Assembly (NCBI GenBank): GCA_022842245.1
Contig: JALHPZ010000003.1
Location: forward strand, 152,156-216,155
Reading direction: 5' to 3'
Length of the DNA stretch: 64,000 nt
Source of the DNA: Gemmataceae bacterium
GTDB lineage: Bacteria > Planctomycetota > Planctomycetia > Gemmatales > Gemmataceae
The translations under genes and the position numbers were made by a program. The notes under the pieces are model-generated. The model saw nothing but the letters and a program-made list of their open reading frames with translations, searched no databases and was not told the origin of the DNA. This document shows, piece after piece, positions 33,769 to 48,700 of this stretch (position 1 is its first letter; each line of letters starts with the position of its first letter).

Positions 33769-36700
33769 TCAGGGCAGATCGACCTCGACGCCGTGGAGCG
33801 TGACGAGGCCGGTGGCGCCGTTGCGGCGGACGGTGTCGCGGCCGCTGCCGCCGCGCACGTCGATCCGCGTCCAGGTTCCGGCGAGGTCGAAGGTATCATC
33901 GCCGTTATTGCCCTGCAAATCCAGCACGAGGCTGGAATTCGCGGACACGATGCTGACGGCGTCGTTCCCGGTGCCGCCGTCGACAGTGACGGCCGGGAGC
34001 TTGACCCCGACTGGCAACGCGGCGAAGACGAGGCTGATCGAGTCGATATCGCCACCGCCGCGGACGTCGACGGCGCCGTTGGGGTCGACGAGCGTGTCGT
34101 TGCCGTCGCCGCCCTCGAGGGTGTCGAAGAATCCGAGGCCGCCGTCCAAGTGGTCGTTGCCACCGCCGCTACGGAGTTCGTCGTTGCCGTCGCCGCCGAA
34201 GAGCGAGTCGTTGCCGTTCCCGCCCCGGAGCGTGTCGTTACCGGCCTCGCCGTAAAGGACGCCGTTCCCTTGCCCGCTCCGAAGGTCGTCGTCGCCGTCG
34301 CCGCCGTGCAGGGTATCGTCGCCCTGTCCGCCGCGGAGGGTGTCGTTGCCCGCATCGCCGAACAGGAGATCGTTCCCCTTGGCCGCGCGGAGGTCGTCGT
34401 TGCCCTCGCCCCCGTGCAGGGTGTCGTTGCCGTCGCCGGCGCGGAGAAGGTCGTTACCGGTTCCGCCGAACAGGAGGTCGTCGCCGGTCGTCGCGACGAG
34501 TTCATCGTCGCCCTCGCCACCGTACAGGGTGTCGTTGCCGGCACCGGCGTTGAGGGTGTCGTTGCCGGCTTCGCCGTGGAGTTCCGCCGGGACCGTCACG
34601 CTGCCTTCGACGCGGATCTCGTCGTGGCCGTCGCCACCAAAGACGACGATCTTGTCGATGCCGGTAAGCGGGCCGTAGCGAACGCCGTTGCGCTCCCAGA
34701 AGAGGCCGTTCTTGTTCTGACGGACGCTTATGGCGTCGGTTCCGCCCGTCCCGAAGATCTTGAGCAGTCCGGTCTCGTTCTCGGCCGGGACGACATCGAC
34801 GACCGCGGTGGCGAAGGCGCTGGCCGTGCCGTCGCGGTCGGTCGCCGTCACGCGCACGGTTTGCTGGCCCGCCGTCGCGAAGCTCTTCGAAACGGTCAGT
34901 CCGCTGGGGCCGACCAGCGTTTGATCGACGATACCATCATTGTTCCAGTCGATCGCGAAGGTGAAATTCGAAGACTGATCGATCGCTCCGGGGTCGGTGG
35001 CGTTGAACACGAAGCCGACGGCTTCGTTGATCAAGGCGCTCGACGGTACGGAGACCGAAGCAGTCGGTGCGACGTTCGCGACGGTGACGCCCGTCATCAA
35101 CTGGGACGCGGTCGCCGCGTCGGCGTTATCCTCGGTCACGGTCGCGCGAATGTCGTAGGTGCCGTTGTCGACGGGCACGAACGTGTAGGAGACCGGTGAC
35201 GCGCCGTCCGCAAGGACCGTCACCGTTTCGCCCTGGCCGTTCGAACCGGTGACGGTCCAGGTGACCCTGTAGGTTTCGGTGCCGCCGTTGCCGACACGTC
35301 CGGGATCGGTGAATGACACGGTCGCGGTCAGCGGCGACCCTTCAAGCCGGTTTGCCGGCGCGGTGGTCACCGCGAATGTCGAAATCGTCGGGGCGACGTT
35401 CGTGACGGGGAGCAGATACGTGGCCGTATTCGACCCGCCGTCGGCGTCGGTGACGGTGACGCTCACGGAGTCGGTCCTGTTGACCTTGGGCGTGTAGGAG
35501 AAGGCGGTTTTTCCGGTGCCGGAGAGCAGCGTGGTTCCGTTGACCTTCCAGACGTAGGTGAATCCGGCCGACGTGTCGACCGTCGACGGGTCGGACGCGG
35601 ACGCCGTGAAGGTCGCGGGCGAACCTTCCGCGACGCTCGCGGCACCGGCGGCGATCGTCGCGGTCGGGCCGACGTTGGTCACGACGAAATCCTGGCTGGC
35701 CGTTCCGGCCGCGGTGTCCTTATCCCGTACCGTCAGGCTGACCCGATAGTTGCCGTTGTTCGGCGGCGTGTACGCGATCGTCGTGCCCTTGCCGGACGCG
35801 ACCTGGATATTGCCGGCGAGGTTGATCACCTTCCAGTCGTACGTGAAACCGGCGGCCTGGTCGGCGGGCGAAGCGTCGGAAACCTTTGCGCCGAAGACGA
35901 GCGCCGCGCCTTCCGGCGACGATCCCGGCACGCCGGTGAGCGTTGCGGTCGGCGCGACGTTGGTTACGGTTACGGAGACGGCCGTCTTGGTCGAAACGCC
36001 GGCGATGTCGGTGGCGCGCACCCAGAAGGCGAACGTCCCATTGTCGGCCGGCACCCACTGGAAGGCGCCGGATGCGGCATCGATGGCCGCGCCGGCCGGC
36101 CCATCAATCAGGTCGTAAACGACCGTCGTGAAGTCGGGGTCGATCGCGGAGTAGACCAGTTGAAGCTTCGATCCTTCGCCGATCGCGGCGGTAGCCGGGG
36201 CGGCCGTGAAGGTCGGGGCGCTGTTGGCGCCGATCACGATCGGATCGCCGACGATGGTCGAATCGTCGTAGGTCGGGTTCTGGGTGATATCGACAATGGC
36301 GATTGTCGATTCGGTCACGACCGTGTTTGCACTGGCATCGACGGTGATCTGGATCACGTCGGGGCCGGTGGAACTCTTGAGGGTGTCGGCGCCCGAACTG
36401 CCGATGATCGTATCCCCGCGGCCAGCGGGCGAGCCGACAGCCAGACGATAGGCGAGCAGTTCATAGCGGCCGGTGTCGGTGTCGGATGTCGTGGCGTCGG
36501 TGAAGGTATCGACCACGAGGTAGTACGTGCCGTCCTCCGGAACCTTGAAGTCGACGATGAGCGAATCCTGCGATTCGAAGTCGTCGTCGTTGCTGGCGAC
36601 GAGTTGACCGGCGGCGTTGTACAGCTTGAGGATGCCGTCGATCTGCCGACCGGCGAAACGGCTGGCGGTTCGCGACGACAGCTCGAACGTGTAGATGTCG

Positions 36701-39700
36701 TTCGCCTTGCCGCCGAAGACGTAATAGTCGTTTTCGGATTTGCCCGTGCCGTCGAGGGCGATCGAACCGGATACCGCGACGGCGAAGACGGAGAAGGTCG
36801 CGCCGTAGTTCGCATCGCCGACGCGGAGTGTGTTCGGCACGAGGATCGGCTTGAGATCGAGCGGCATCGCCGTGGCGACGCTGCCGTGCGGCGCGAGTTG
36901 CTCGCCGACCGACGAACCATAGAGCGCGAACGTCAGTTTGAGCGATTCACGTTCGCCGAGATACGGGTTGGAAAGCGACTGCATCGGATCGATGCCGAGC
37001 GAGAGCGGCGACGCCATGATGTGGCGACCGGTTTCGACAGCATTCGTTTCGAGGACGTACCCGGCTTCCGCGTCGATCGCATCCAGCGGCGAACGGAACG
37101 AGTCGGGTGTGAGGGAGCCGCCCACGTAGATGCCGCTGCCAATCGGCCCGAAGGCGTCGGCGTGGCGCAGGCCGATGAGGTGGCCGAATTCGTGCGCGCC
37201 GATGGAGTACGACAGTTCGAGCATGGCACTGTCGAGCAGCGCGGGCGCGAGCTGATCCGGGAGGTACTTCGCGAGGAAATCGAAGGCGTTCACCTGCGTG
37301 AGGCCGGTGAGATTCACGTTGCGCGGATCGATCTCGCTGGCGACGCCGCCGGACGCGCCGCTGTTGAATCGGATCGTCGCGTATCGGCCGCCGTACCGCG
37401 CCGACTCCGACTGTGCAATCGATGGCGAGTCGACGAACTTGACGCCGAACGCCGCGAATAGCGAGTTGAAGCGGTTCTGGAGAGTCGTCCGAGTCGCCGG
37501 CGAGTAGATGTACTCGCCCGGCCGCGTGTCGGTGTCGAAGTCTAGCAGCACGACCTGCGTGTAGCCGCCTTCGACGAAGTCGTCGCCGCCGGCGCCATTG
37601 AGGACATCGAGGCCGTTGCGTCCGATGATCTCGTTGTTCGCGGAGTTGCCCGTCAGGATGTCGTCGAAGCTGCTGCCCATGAGCCGCTCGAAGACCCCGT
37701 TGAGCGAGACCTGGTTTCCGGCGGCGTCGACCGACTGGAGTTGGCCGGCATCCAGCGAAAGCGTGAAAGCGACGCCGCGATCGGCCTGGCTGAAGTCGAT
37801 CGAGTCGTAGCCGGAAGTATCGGTGATCCGATCGATGCCGGCGGGAGCGAGATCGTACCAGTCGTTCCCGTCGCCGCCGAGCAGCGTGTTGTCTCCGGAA
37901 CCGCCGGCGATGGTATCGTTGCCCAGTCCGCCGACGAGGGAATCGTTTCCGCCGCCGCCGACGAGGGAATCGTTGGCCGACGTTCCCAACAGCGTATCGC
38001 CGAAGCTGGTGCCAATGGCGCCTTCGACGCCCGCGCCGCCGGAGATCACGTAGTTTCGGCCCCCGCCGACGGTCTGCGTCGATGCAAGGCCGAGATTGGA
38101 AAGGACGCCAGCGGTCACGAACGGCGAAACCGGGCTGAAGTCCAGCATGTCAGTGTCGGCGGCATTGTCCTGGATGATGTCGAGACCTGCGGAAAGAGCC
38201 GTGCCGTATTGGAATCGGAACACGTCCGAGCCGTCGCCGCCGACCAGGGAGTTGTCGCCGTCGCCGCCGACGAGCGTGTCATCGCCCGTGCCGCCGACAA
38301 GCGTGTCGTTGCCGCCGAAGCCGAAGAAGGTGTTGTTCGCGTCGTTGCCGATGATGGTGTCGGCGAACGCCGTACCCCAGACCTGGTCGAAGACGCCGAA
38401 AAGGACGAGGTTCAGGCCGGCAATGACGGTTTGTTGGTCGCTGGCGGTGGCCACTTTGCCGGCGACGCGAGAGAGGTCGAGCGAGACGCCGGCACCGAGG
38501 AACCGAAGATCGAGCACGTCTGTGCCGTGGCCGTAGGAATCGCGGAATGGTTCGTCGTCCCCGAGACGGCGGACTTCGTCGAGCGTGACGAGGATGGTTC
38601 CGGTCGGATTGGAAAGTTGATAGCGGTCGTCGCCTTCTTCGCCGACGAAGATGTCGCCGCCCAGGCCCGCGGTGTAGAGGATGTCGTTGCCGGTGCCGCC
38701 GAAGCCGATCGCGCCGACCGTCGAGAGACCCAGGATCGCATCGTTGTCGGAGTTGCCAACGAGCAACACGTCGTTGCCGCCGGTGGCCGTGAGCGTGTCG
38801 TTCCCGGATCCGCCGTAGACGCTGACGCCGGTGCCACCGGCGACGGAGATCGTGTCGTTGCCCCGTTCCCCATAGGCGTTGACGTTCGTACCGTTGGAGA
38901 TGGTAAAGGTGTCGTTGCCGGAGAAACCGTAGACGCTGAGGTCGCCGAGGGCGGTGACGTTGGCACCACCGAGGACATTGAATTGGTCGTCGCCGGCGAG
39001 GCCGTAGAGCGTGACGTTGTCGGCCGAGATCGCGGTTAGCTTGTCCTGCCCGGCATCGCCGACCAGCACGCTGCCGCTGCCTTCGACCGCCAGAAGGGTA
39101 TCATCGCCGTCGCCGCCGTAGAGGTTGACGCCGAACGCCCCGCCGGCGGCGACGATCCGCTCGTCTTCGCCGGCACCGCCGAAGAGCGTGACGCCGGTGG
39201 CGAGACCGGCGGCGAGGGTGTCGTTGCCGGCGTCGCCGAAGAACCAGCCGGTGGCGCCGGCGACCGTGATGGTATCCGCATCGGCGTTACCGTGGACGAT
39301 GATGTTCGAGCCGCCATCGACGACGAACTCGTCGTCACCTTCGCCTCCGAAGAGCGTGACGCCGGTACCGACGGACTGGATGACGAACGTATCGGCGCCC
39401 GTTCCGCCGTCGACGGCGATGGCGGAACCGGAATCGAGAATGATGCCGTCGTCGCCGTCGCCGCCGTAGAGGGTGATGAACGAACCGCCTTGAACGACGA
39501 GAATGTCGTCACCCTGATTCGCGACGAGCACGATATTGTTGCCGTCCGAGGCGGGGGCGATGACGGTTTCGTCCTGGTCGCCGCCGTAGAGCGTGACGGC
39601 CACATCCGGATTCACGACCAGTCGGTCGTTGCCGTCGCCGCCTACCAGAACGGGGGAGCCGACGGGGTTCATGGCGAAGAGTTCGTCGTCGTCGTCGCCG

Positions 39701-42700
39701 CCGTACAGGGTCACGCCGGTGCCACCGGTCGCGACCATCGTGTCGTTGTCTTCGAGGCCGCGAACGACGACGTTCGTTCCGTCGGTAACGAGGATCTCGT
39801 CGTTCCCGGCGTTCCCGTTCACCTGCACGTCGGTGCCGCCGACGATCTGGATGTCCTCGCCGCCGTCGCCGCCGTAGAGCGTGACATTGGTGGCGTTGCC
39901 GCCGACCCGCATGTCGTCGGCGCCGGCGCCACCGATGGCGGCGATGCCGGTCCCGCCCGCGATGTCGAAGTTCTCGTCGCCGTCGCCGCCGTAGAGCGTG
40001 ACGGAGTCGCCCCCGAGGAGTTGGTAATCGTTTTCGCCGGACCCGCCGACAATGGCGACGTTCGAGGGCGAACTGGTGAAGACGGTATCACCGCCGGGGA
40101 GTTCGAAGGAAACGCGGTTGCCGCCGAGGACGAATCCATCGTCTCCGTCGCCGCCGTAGAGCGTGATGTTCGATCCGCCCACGAGGAGGAACTGGTCGGC
40201 ACCGGTATTTCCGGACGCGACGACGCCGTCGCCGTCGACGATGGCGAGGTCGTCGCCGTCGCCGCCGTAGAGGGTGACGGCGGTGGGCGAACCGCCGGGG
40301 ATCGCGACATGGCCATCGGCCGAAGGTAGGGTGAATCCACCAGTGCCGGACACGAGCGTGTCGTCGCCGTCGCCGCCGTAGAGGGTGATGGTGCCGCCGG
40401 AGTTCGCCGCGACGAGGACGTCGTTGTCGGCCCCGCCCGCGAGGGCGATGTTGCTGCCGCCGGTGGCGAACGCGACGTCGTCGCCGTCGCCGCCGTAAAG
40501 CGTGATGCCGGTACCGGCACCTGCGGTCATGGTGTCGTTGTCGGCCCCGCCGTCGGCGTAAACGTTCATCCCGGCAACCGGATCGAGGACGGTCGTACCG
40601 CCTGTTGTGTCCGGGACAGTGAGAGATTCGATCGAATTCACGATGAGTTCATCGTCGCCGTCGCCGCCGTAGAGCGTAACGCCGCCGTCGGGGTTCGCGG
40701 CGACGAGTTGGTCATCGCCCGCGCCGCCGACGAGGACCGTGCCGTCGCCGCCGCCCGCAATGAGATCGTCGCCGCCGTCGCCGCCGTAGAGCGTGATGCC
40801 GCTACCGTCGAGGGCAACGAGCGTGTCGACGCCGCCATCGCCGACGAGGGCGACGTTCGTACCGTTGGCGACGAGGGTGTCGGTGCCGTCGTTGCCGATC
40901 GCGACGGCGTTGGAGGCACCGTCGATCAGCACCGCATCGTCGCCGTCGCCGCCGTAGAGCGTGATGCCGTTGACGGGGCCGACGAAAATGGTGTCGTTTC
41001 CGGACTGGCTGAGGAGCGTTGCTTCGCCGGTGGTCGCGGTGCCGTCGCCGCCGACCGCGACGATGTTGGAGCCGTTGGCGATATCCAGGGTGTCGTCGCC
41101 GTCGCCGCCGTAGAGGGTGACGTTGTTCGCGGCGCTGACGATGCTGTCCCCGCCGGAGCCGCCTTGGACCACGGCACCGATCGCGTCGCTGGTGAGTTGG
41201 AAGTCGTCGTCGCCGTCGCCGCCGTAGAGGGTGACTTCGGGGGCGCGGGCGATGAGTGTATCGCCGCCGCCGCCGCCTTCGAGGACGGTGCCCGTCGCGC
41301 CCGGTTCGGCGACGAGTGTGTCATCGGCGTCGCCGTCGCCGCCGTAGAGCGTCACGTTTGTGGCGAGCGCGACGAGCGTATCCGCGCCGAGGCCGCCGTC
41401 GAGGTCGTCGCCGTCACCGCCGTAGAGCGTATCGTTCTTCGTGGTGCCGATCAGCTTTTCGAATTCGCCGGCGAGGTCGATCGTGCTGCCGGCGTAGACC
41501 GGTTGCGGCCCCACGAGCGTCATGTTCAGCGTGATGCCGACCAAAACGTCCGACGCGTCGAGCGTGTCGTAGCCGCCGGCGTCCGTGACCAAGTCCTGGC
41601 TGAACTTCAGGCGGTACACGTCGTTGCCGGTGCCGCCGATCATCGTGTCGTTGCCCGATCCGGCGATGAAGAGATTGTCCCCTTGGCCGCCATCGAGCAG
41701 GTTTGAAGTTCCGTCACCCGCGATGAGCACGTCGCCGGCGGAGCCACCGTAGAGGGTGTCGTTGCCGGCGCCGCCGTCGAGCACGACGGGGATGGCGATC
41801 GACTTGGCGTCGATGGTGTTCGCGCCGGCGTCGCCGACGACGAGCACCTGCGTGGTCGTGGCGGCGGGCGTCGGCACGACGAACGGCGCGGTCCCGGCCA
41901 CGAGATGGACTTCCGTGACCGCGAGGGTCGTCGCGTCGTCGTCGGACACTTCCAGCGCGACGAGGCCGGGCGTCGCCGTCGCGAACGTCGCGGCGGTCGC
42001 GCCGGCGATCTTCGCGCCGTTCACGTACCACTGGTAGGTCAGTCCGGTCTTGTCGATCGGCCCCGGTTCGACGATGGCGGCCTTGAAAGCGAACGCGCCC
42101 GGCGCGGAGCCGTCGTTCAGGATTGTTACCTGCGGCGCGGCATTCACGCCCGAGACGACGCGCGAGGCCGTCGCGCTGGCACCGGACGAATCCTTCGCGG
42201 TGAAGGTGACGGTATAGGCTCCGTCGTTGGGCAGCGTGAACGGGAACTCGCGGCCGGTCGCGACGAAGGTGCCTGCGATGCCGGGGCCGGTCGCGGTCCA
42301 GCTGAGTGTGAGGGCGTCGTCGGCGCCGGCGGGGTCGGCGGCGAGGCCGACGAAGTTGACCGTGGAACCCTCGACGACCGTCGCGGGCGTCGGGGCGATG
42401 GCAGCGGTGGGCGGTGCGTTGACGGCCATGATCACATCCGTGGCGGTGCCGACGGAATTGTCGGAGCCGATGGCCGTCACGCGGACGGTGTAGTCGCCTT
42501 GCTGGCGGAGTGGCAGCGTGAAGTTCGCTCCGCCGCCGCCGGCGACCGGGACGCCGCTGCGCGTGACGGACCAGGAATACGAGAACGTGACGCCGGGGGC
42601 GGTCGTCGAGGCGGTGAGGTTGAGCGTCGTGCCTTCATTGACGGCGCCGGTGGGCAGTCCGCCGACGGCCACGGTGCGCGACCCGGCCGCGAGTTCGAGC

Positions 42701-45700
42701 ATGCGGGAATCGCCCGCGAGGCCGCCGTCCTTGTCGGTGGCCGAGACGCTCACGAAGTAGAGGCCGGGCACGGTTGGCGTGAAGCTGAAATTGGCGGACT
42801 GTCCGTTCGGAATCGAAACGCCGGCAGGGCCGACGACCGACCAGATGTACTGCACGAGGTCGTCGTTCGTGGCGTTCGTCCCGGGATCGGTGACGATGGC
42901 GGCGAAGGAGAGCGGCAGGCCGAGCGCCGGGTTCGCGGTTGTGGTATCGAGTCGTACGGTTGGTGCCGCGTTGTCGACGACGACCGCGTGCTGTGCCGTC
43001 GCGGATGCGCCCGTGTCGGGATCAGTGACGGTGAGCGAGACGACGTAGTTCGCGTTGTCGTCCGGGGTGAAGGAGAACTCGGCGTTCTGATTTGTTGGTG
43101 TCGAGGCCAGCGAGGCGAACAGCGTGCCGTTCTTCGTCGCGGTCCAGGCGTAGCGCAGCGTGGTCGCGTTGAGGAGGCCGTCGAGTTGTGCCGCGGCGGC
43201 CAGTCGCACGCCTTCGAGGCTTGTATTCGGCAGGTTGGCGATTGTGGCGTTGATGGCGCCGCGGACGGTGACGGCCACGGCGAACTCGCCGGCGGCACCG
43301 CTGTTGTCCGTGACGCGGTAGGAGACGATGTACCGGCCGGCCGTCGGCGTGGTGAAGTTGAAATCGGCGACGTTCGCCCCCGGGACCGGCACGCCGTTCA
43401 CCAGCCATTGAATTGTATGTGTGTCCGCGATGCCGGGGTCGGTGAAGGTGCCGCGCAGTTGCAGCGTGCCGCCCGTCGGGATGCTGGCGTCGCCGATCGG
43501 CTGGTCGGTTGTGCGGTTCCAGACGGTCGGGAACGGCGCGACGTTCGTGACGGTGATGTCCGGCACGACGAAGGCGACCGATTCGTTGTTGACGATGTCG
43601 CGGACAATGAGCGTGGCGCGGTAGGTGCCGTTGTCAGGCGGGGTGAAGACGAGCGAATTGTCCTCGCCTTCGGCGATGACGCCGGGGAAGCCGACGCGGA
43701 TCACGTTCCACTCGAAGGTGAACACGGCGTTCGGGCGGTCGGTGCTGACGCGCGCGGCGAGCGTGATTTCGGTCCCTTCCGGGGAGATCTCCGGTGCCCG
43801 AACGGAGATGGTAATTGGTTCGAGCGCCATCTGAGGCCCGCCGAACGCGGAGGTGCCGGCGGCGGCGGTGCTGACGGTGGCGACGACGCCGTAACCGGGA
43901 TTCGTGGCGGTCGGAAGTTGCAGGTCGTACGTGGCGGAACCGGTGCCGTCGAGGACGACGAGTGCGGTGCCGAGGAGGCGTCGCGCGGCCGATTCGCCGC
44001 CGGGGTTGGCCTCGTAGAAATCGACGGTGAGCGTCGCGCCGGGGGTACCCTGGAGCGTTCCCCGGACGCGCGTGTAAGTGAGGTTCGCGACGGCGAGGTC
44101 GATGGCGGGCGCGATGGGCGAACCGGTGGCATTGACGTAGTTCGCGGTCGTGTTGCCGGAGATCTGGTTCAGGCGGACGAGATTGCCGGCGCCGGCGGTC
44201 GATTCGATCTGAACGCCGGTGGCGTTGAAGCGCACGCGGTTGGCGGTATTCACGTCGTTGGAACCGACGGGCGCGCCGATGATCGTGCCAGTGGCACCAA
44301 AGCGGACGCCGACTCCGACGGAATTCGGCACGGCGTTCGCCCCCGTCTTGTCGGTGCCAATGAGATTGCCGAGGATTGTGTTGCCGTTCGTGCCAACATT
44401 CGAGATGAGTACGCCATGGCCGACGTTGCCGGAAATGACGTTGCCATCGCCGGCGCCCGTGCCTCCGATTGATACGTTCGATACTCCGAGGATTAGAACG
44501 CCGGAGCCAGCATTGCCGAATCCGGTCAGGGTGCCGGTGATGTCGGTGCCGATGTAGTTCCCGCGGACGATGGCGTTGGTGCCCGCGACGATGCCGTTGA
44601 GGGCGTTGCCGCTGACGATGTTCCGTTCGGCCGCAGTTGAGCCTCCGATGTAGGCACCGGAGCTGATTCCGCTGGCGGTGTTGCCGAGTTTGGCATTGCC
44701 CGCCGCGTTCAAGCCGACGATGTTCCCGGCAATCGTGACGCCGGCGTAGGAGCCGGTTTCGATGCCGTGCCCGATGTTCGTGCCGCCGACATCGAGGTTG
44801 GCCTTGTTGCCCGATACGACATTGTCCTGAATCGTTCCGGTGCCGCTGGGCCCTTGGAAAACAATGCCGCCGCCGTGGTTGCCGAGGGCGGCCGATCCGG
44901 TTGCATCCGTACCGATGTAGTTGTTCCGGACGGTGATATTGTTGGCATTGGTGACATTGATCCCAAAAGAGTAATCGTTGCCGCTGATGACGTTTCGGCT
45001 GGCGGTCGTCGCGCCGCCGATGGTCACGCCGCTGCCAGCGTTCACGACGGAAACTCCGACAATACCGTTGCCGAGTCGTGCCGTGCCCGTCACGTCGGTG
45101 CCGATGTAGTTGCCAGCGACCGTATTCCCAGTGCCGGACGAGGAGATGCTGACACCGTTGACGGAGTTTCCGGAGATGAGATTGCGGCTGCCGGCGACGG
45201 TGCCGCCAATGGTGTTGTTGCTCGCCCCAGCTGACAACTGGACACCATTCGCGTTTCCGATGGCGGCGGTGCCACTGACGTTCGTACCGATGAAGTTGCC
45301 GAGGATGGTATTGTTCGAGGTCCCGCTGCCGCTGATGATCACGCCGGAGCCGGTATTGCCACTGATGAGGTTGCCACCACCGGCCGCAATTCCGCCGATG
45401 GTGTTTCCCGACGCGCCGTCTTCGATCTGGACACCGATTCCATTTCCGAATGCAACTTTACCCGCGAGATTTGTGCCGATGTAATTACCGGTGATGAAAT
45501 TGGCGTTCGCTCCACCCATCAGGCGGAAACCGTAGCTCGTGTTGCCCGAAACGACGTTTCGAGTTCCGAGTCCGGTGTCACCGATCAGATTGTTGGCTGC
45601 GCTGACCAGAATGCCCGTCACGTTGCCCAGGGCTGCGGACCCGTCGGCGTTCAAGCCAACGATATTGCCGAAGACCTGGGATCCCAGTCCGCTGATCCCG

Positions 45701-48700
45701 GAGATGGCGATACCGGTACCGTTGCCGGAGACAAGGTTGCCGGCCCCTGCGGCGGCACCGCCGATCTTCGTGTCGGGCGCGCTGCCCACAATGACGCCGG
45801 ACACGTTGCCGCGGGCGAGGAATCCCGAAATGTCCGTGCCGATGTAGTTCCCGCGAACGATGATGTTGTAACTCGAACCGCTCGCGCTGATGTTGATGCC
45901 GTTGATGTTCCCGGAGATGATGTTGCGGGCCTGGGAATTGGTTCCGCCGATGGTCGTGTTCGTGCCTTTCGAAACATAGATCCCGTCGCCGGTGCTGGTG
46001 ATGTCGGCGTTGCCGGTCGCATCCAGTCCGATGATGTTGCCGAGGATCGTCAGGTCGGTGGAGGAGTTCTGGACCTGGATTCCAAATTGACCATTGCCGG
46101 AGATCACGTTGCCCAGACCGGTGCCCGGAGTGCTCGTCAATCCACCGATGGTCGTATCCTGGGCGCTCGTGATCCGGATGCCGGCCGTGCCGTTGGCCAG
46201 GCTTGCGGAGCCGGTGGAATTTGTTCCGATGTAATTCCCGGCAACGAGAGTGAACCAAGCCGTTCCTTCCAGGAGAATCCCTTCATTCGCGTTGCCCGAG
46301 ATGATGTTCCGATCGGCCGCTGTGGGACCGCCGATGGTATTGTCCTTGCCGCCGGCTTCGTTCCAGATGCCCCGCGCGTTGGGGATCGCCGCGCTCCCGG
46401 CGGCATCGGTACCGATAAAGTTCCCGCGGATGGTGTTGGTCCAATTGCCGTTGAGGTAGATGCCGGCGCTGCCATTGCCGGAAATGACGTTACCGGCCCC
46501 GGCAACCGAACCGCCTATCGTGTTGTTATCGCCGACGAGATCGATCCCGTGTATTCCATTTCCGATATCGAGCATGCCGCCAATGTCGGTGCCAATGTAA
46601 TTGCCGGCAATGGTCGCGCTGCCGCCCACCGCTACGCCGGATAAGAGGTTGCCGCTGATGACATTGCGGGATCCGGCCGCCGTGCCACCCACGGTCACGT
46701 TGGAACTGCCGGAGATGCCGTTGTCCTGGTTCAAAAGGGAAACGCTGCCGGTCTTGTCCAAGCCGACGATATTACCGAGGATCGTCGTGCCATTGCCGAA
46801 GATTCGAATTCCGTCGAGCGTATTGCCCGAGATCACGTTGCCGGCTCCGGTGCCGGGCATCGCGGTCAGGCCGCCAATGGTCAAGGCGACATTCGCGGTG
46901 ATGCCGTACTGGGCATTGCCCTTCGCCGCCGTCCCCGCGGCGTCGGTTCCAATGAAGTTGCCGAGGATCGTGATGCCAGTGGAGCCATCGGAGATGTCGA
47001 TGCCGCTGAGACCGTTGCCGGAGATGACGTTGCCTTCGCCGGCTCCCGCGCCTCCGATCGTGTTGTCGGTCGCCGACGAGTAGAAGGTGATGCCGATACC
47101 GGTGTTCGCCACAACGGTCGATCCGTCGGCGCCGAGGCCGATGTAGTTGCCCTGGAAAGTATTGTTCTTCGAGCCGACGACGCGCACCGCATCGCCGTTG
47201 GTCCCGGAAATGACATTGCCCGCGCCGGCCTGGCCGATGATGTTGGCCGTCGTATCGGGTCCCAATACGATCGCGAGGTTGTTCCCGACCTTTGCGTTCC
47301 CGGTCTTGTCAGTGCCGATGTAATTGCCGATCAGCTTGTTTCCGAATGTGCCGGAATCGGTGAAGCCCACGCCGACGGCATTCGCACCGATGACGTTCCG
47401 CGCCGCCGCCGAGGTGCCACCGATGATGTTGTCCTTACCGCCCGTATTGACGTGGATGCCGTACACCGCGTTGCCCCGCGGCGCGGTACCAGTGGGATCG
47501 AGGCCGATGTAGTTGCCCGCGACCGTGGCCGCATCGGAAGACATGATAATGCCGCTGTTCGAGTTCGAGCTAATGACGTTGCGTTCGTCCGTGTCGGCGG
47601 TGCCGTCGGAATCCGTGCCGACGCGGGCGCCGACGCCGGAGAGTTGGATGCCGAACTGGTTGCCGAGCGCGTTGCCGTTCACGTCGACGCCGATCCAGTT
47701 GCCGGCCACGATATTGTCCCCGTCGAGCACGATGCCGCGATCGGTGTTGCCGGAGATGATGTTCCGCTCGCTGGCGTTGAAGGCGTCGCTCGAGCCGTCG
47801 GTGCCGATGAGGTTGCCAGTCGTGGCCTGGAGGAAGACGCCGTCGAAATTGGGGAGCGAACCCGTTCCGTCGGCCCGGGTGCCGATGTAGTTGCCCGCGA
47901 TGGTGTTGCCGCCGCCGCCGACGATGTAGATGCCGGAACTGGTGTTGCCGGAGATGACGTTCCGCTCCGCGCTGTCGGTTGTACCGTCGCCATCGGTACC
48001 GATGAGATTGAACGATGCGCCGACGCCAATGCCGTCGGCGTTACCGATGGCCGAAGTGCCGGCCGCGTTCGTGCCGATGAAATTGCCCTGGACGAAGTTC
48101 GAATTGCTTTCGAGTGAGACCCCTTCGTTGATATTCCCGCTAATGACGTTCCCGGACCCGGGTGCGCCGCCACCGATGGTGTTGTTCGTCGCGCCGCCCG
48201 CGATGACGACACCGCGGCTATTCGCGAGGGCGGTTGTGCCCGTCACTTTCGTGCCGATGTAGTTGCCGGCGACCGTGTTCCCGGACGTGGTCGCGCCGAC
48301 GATCTGGACGCCGGAGTCGGTATTGCCGCTGATGATGTTTCGGGCCGCCGCGAGTGTGCCGCCAATGGTGTTGTCGGTCGCTCCGTTCTCGATACTCACT
48401 CCGCCGAGGGTATTGCCGAGGGCTGCTGTTCCGTCCTTGTCGGTGCCGATCTGGTTGCCCTGGATGAAATTGATTTCCGTGCCGGCATCGCGGATCAGCA
48501 CGCCGTGTTGCCCGTTGCCGGAAATCAGGTTGCCGGCTCCGGCCGCCGTTCCGCCGATCGTGTTGCCGGTCGCCGCCTGGGCCAGCGCGATGCCGGACAA
48601 GGTGTTGCTCAGCTTTAGCGTACCGGTGAAGTCCGTGCCGACGTAATTGCCGGATACGGTGTTGCCCGTCGAACCGGTTCCCGAGATGGCGATCCCGTTC

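Noticed and set aside
33793..35199. Long plus-strand frames opposite the giant gene (several of 300-850 residues between 33.8 and 44.5 kb)
   Set aside because: They are Val/Ala/Asp-rich mirror translations of the Gly/Asp repeat DNA and contain no domain signatures. The minus-strand frame carries recognisable domains throughout.
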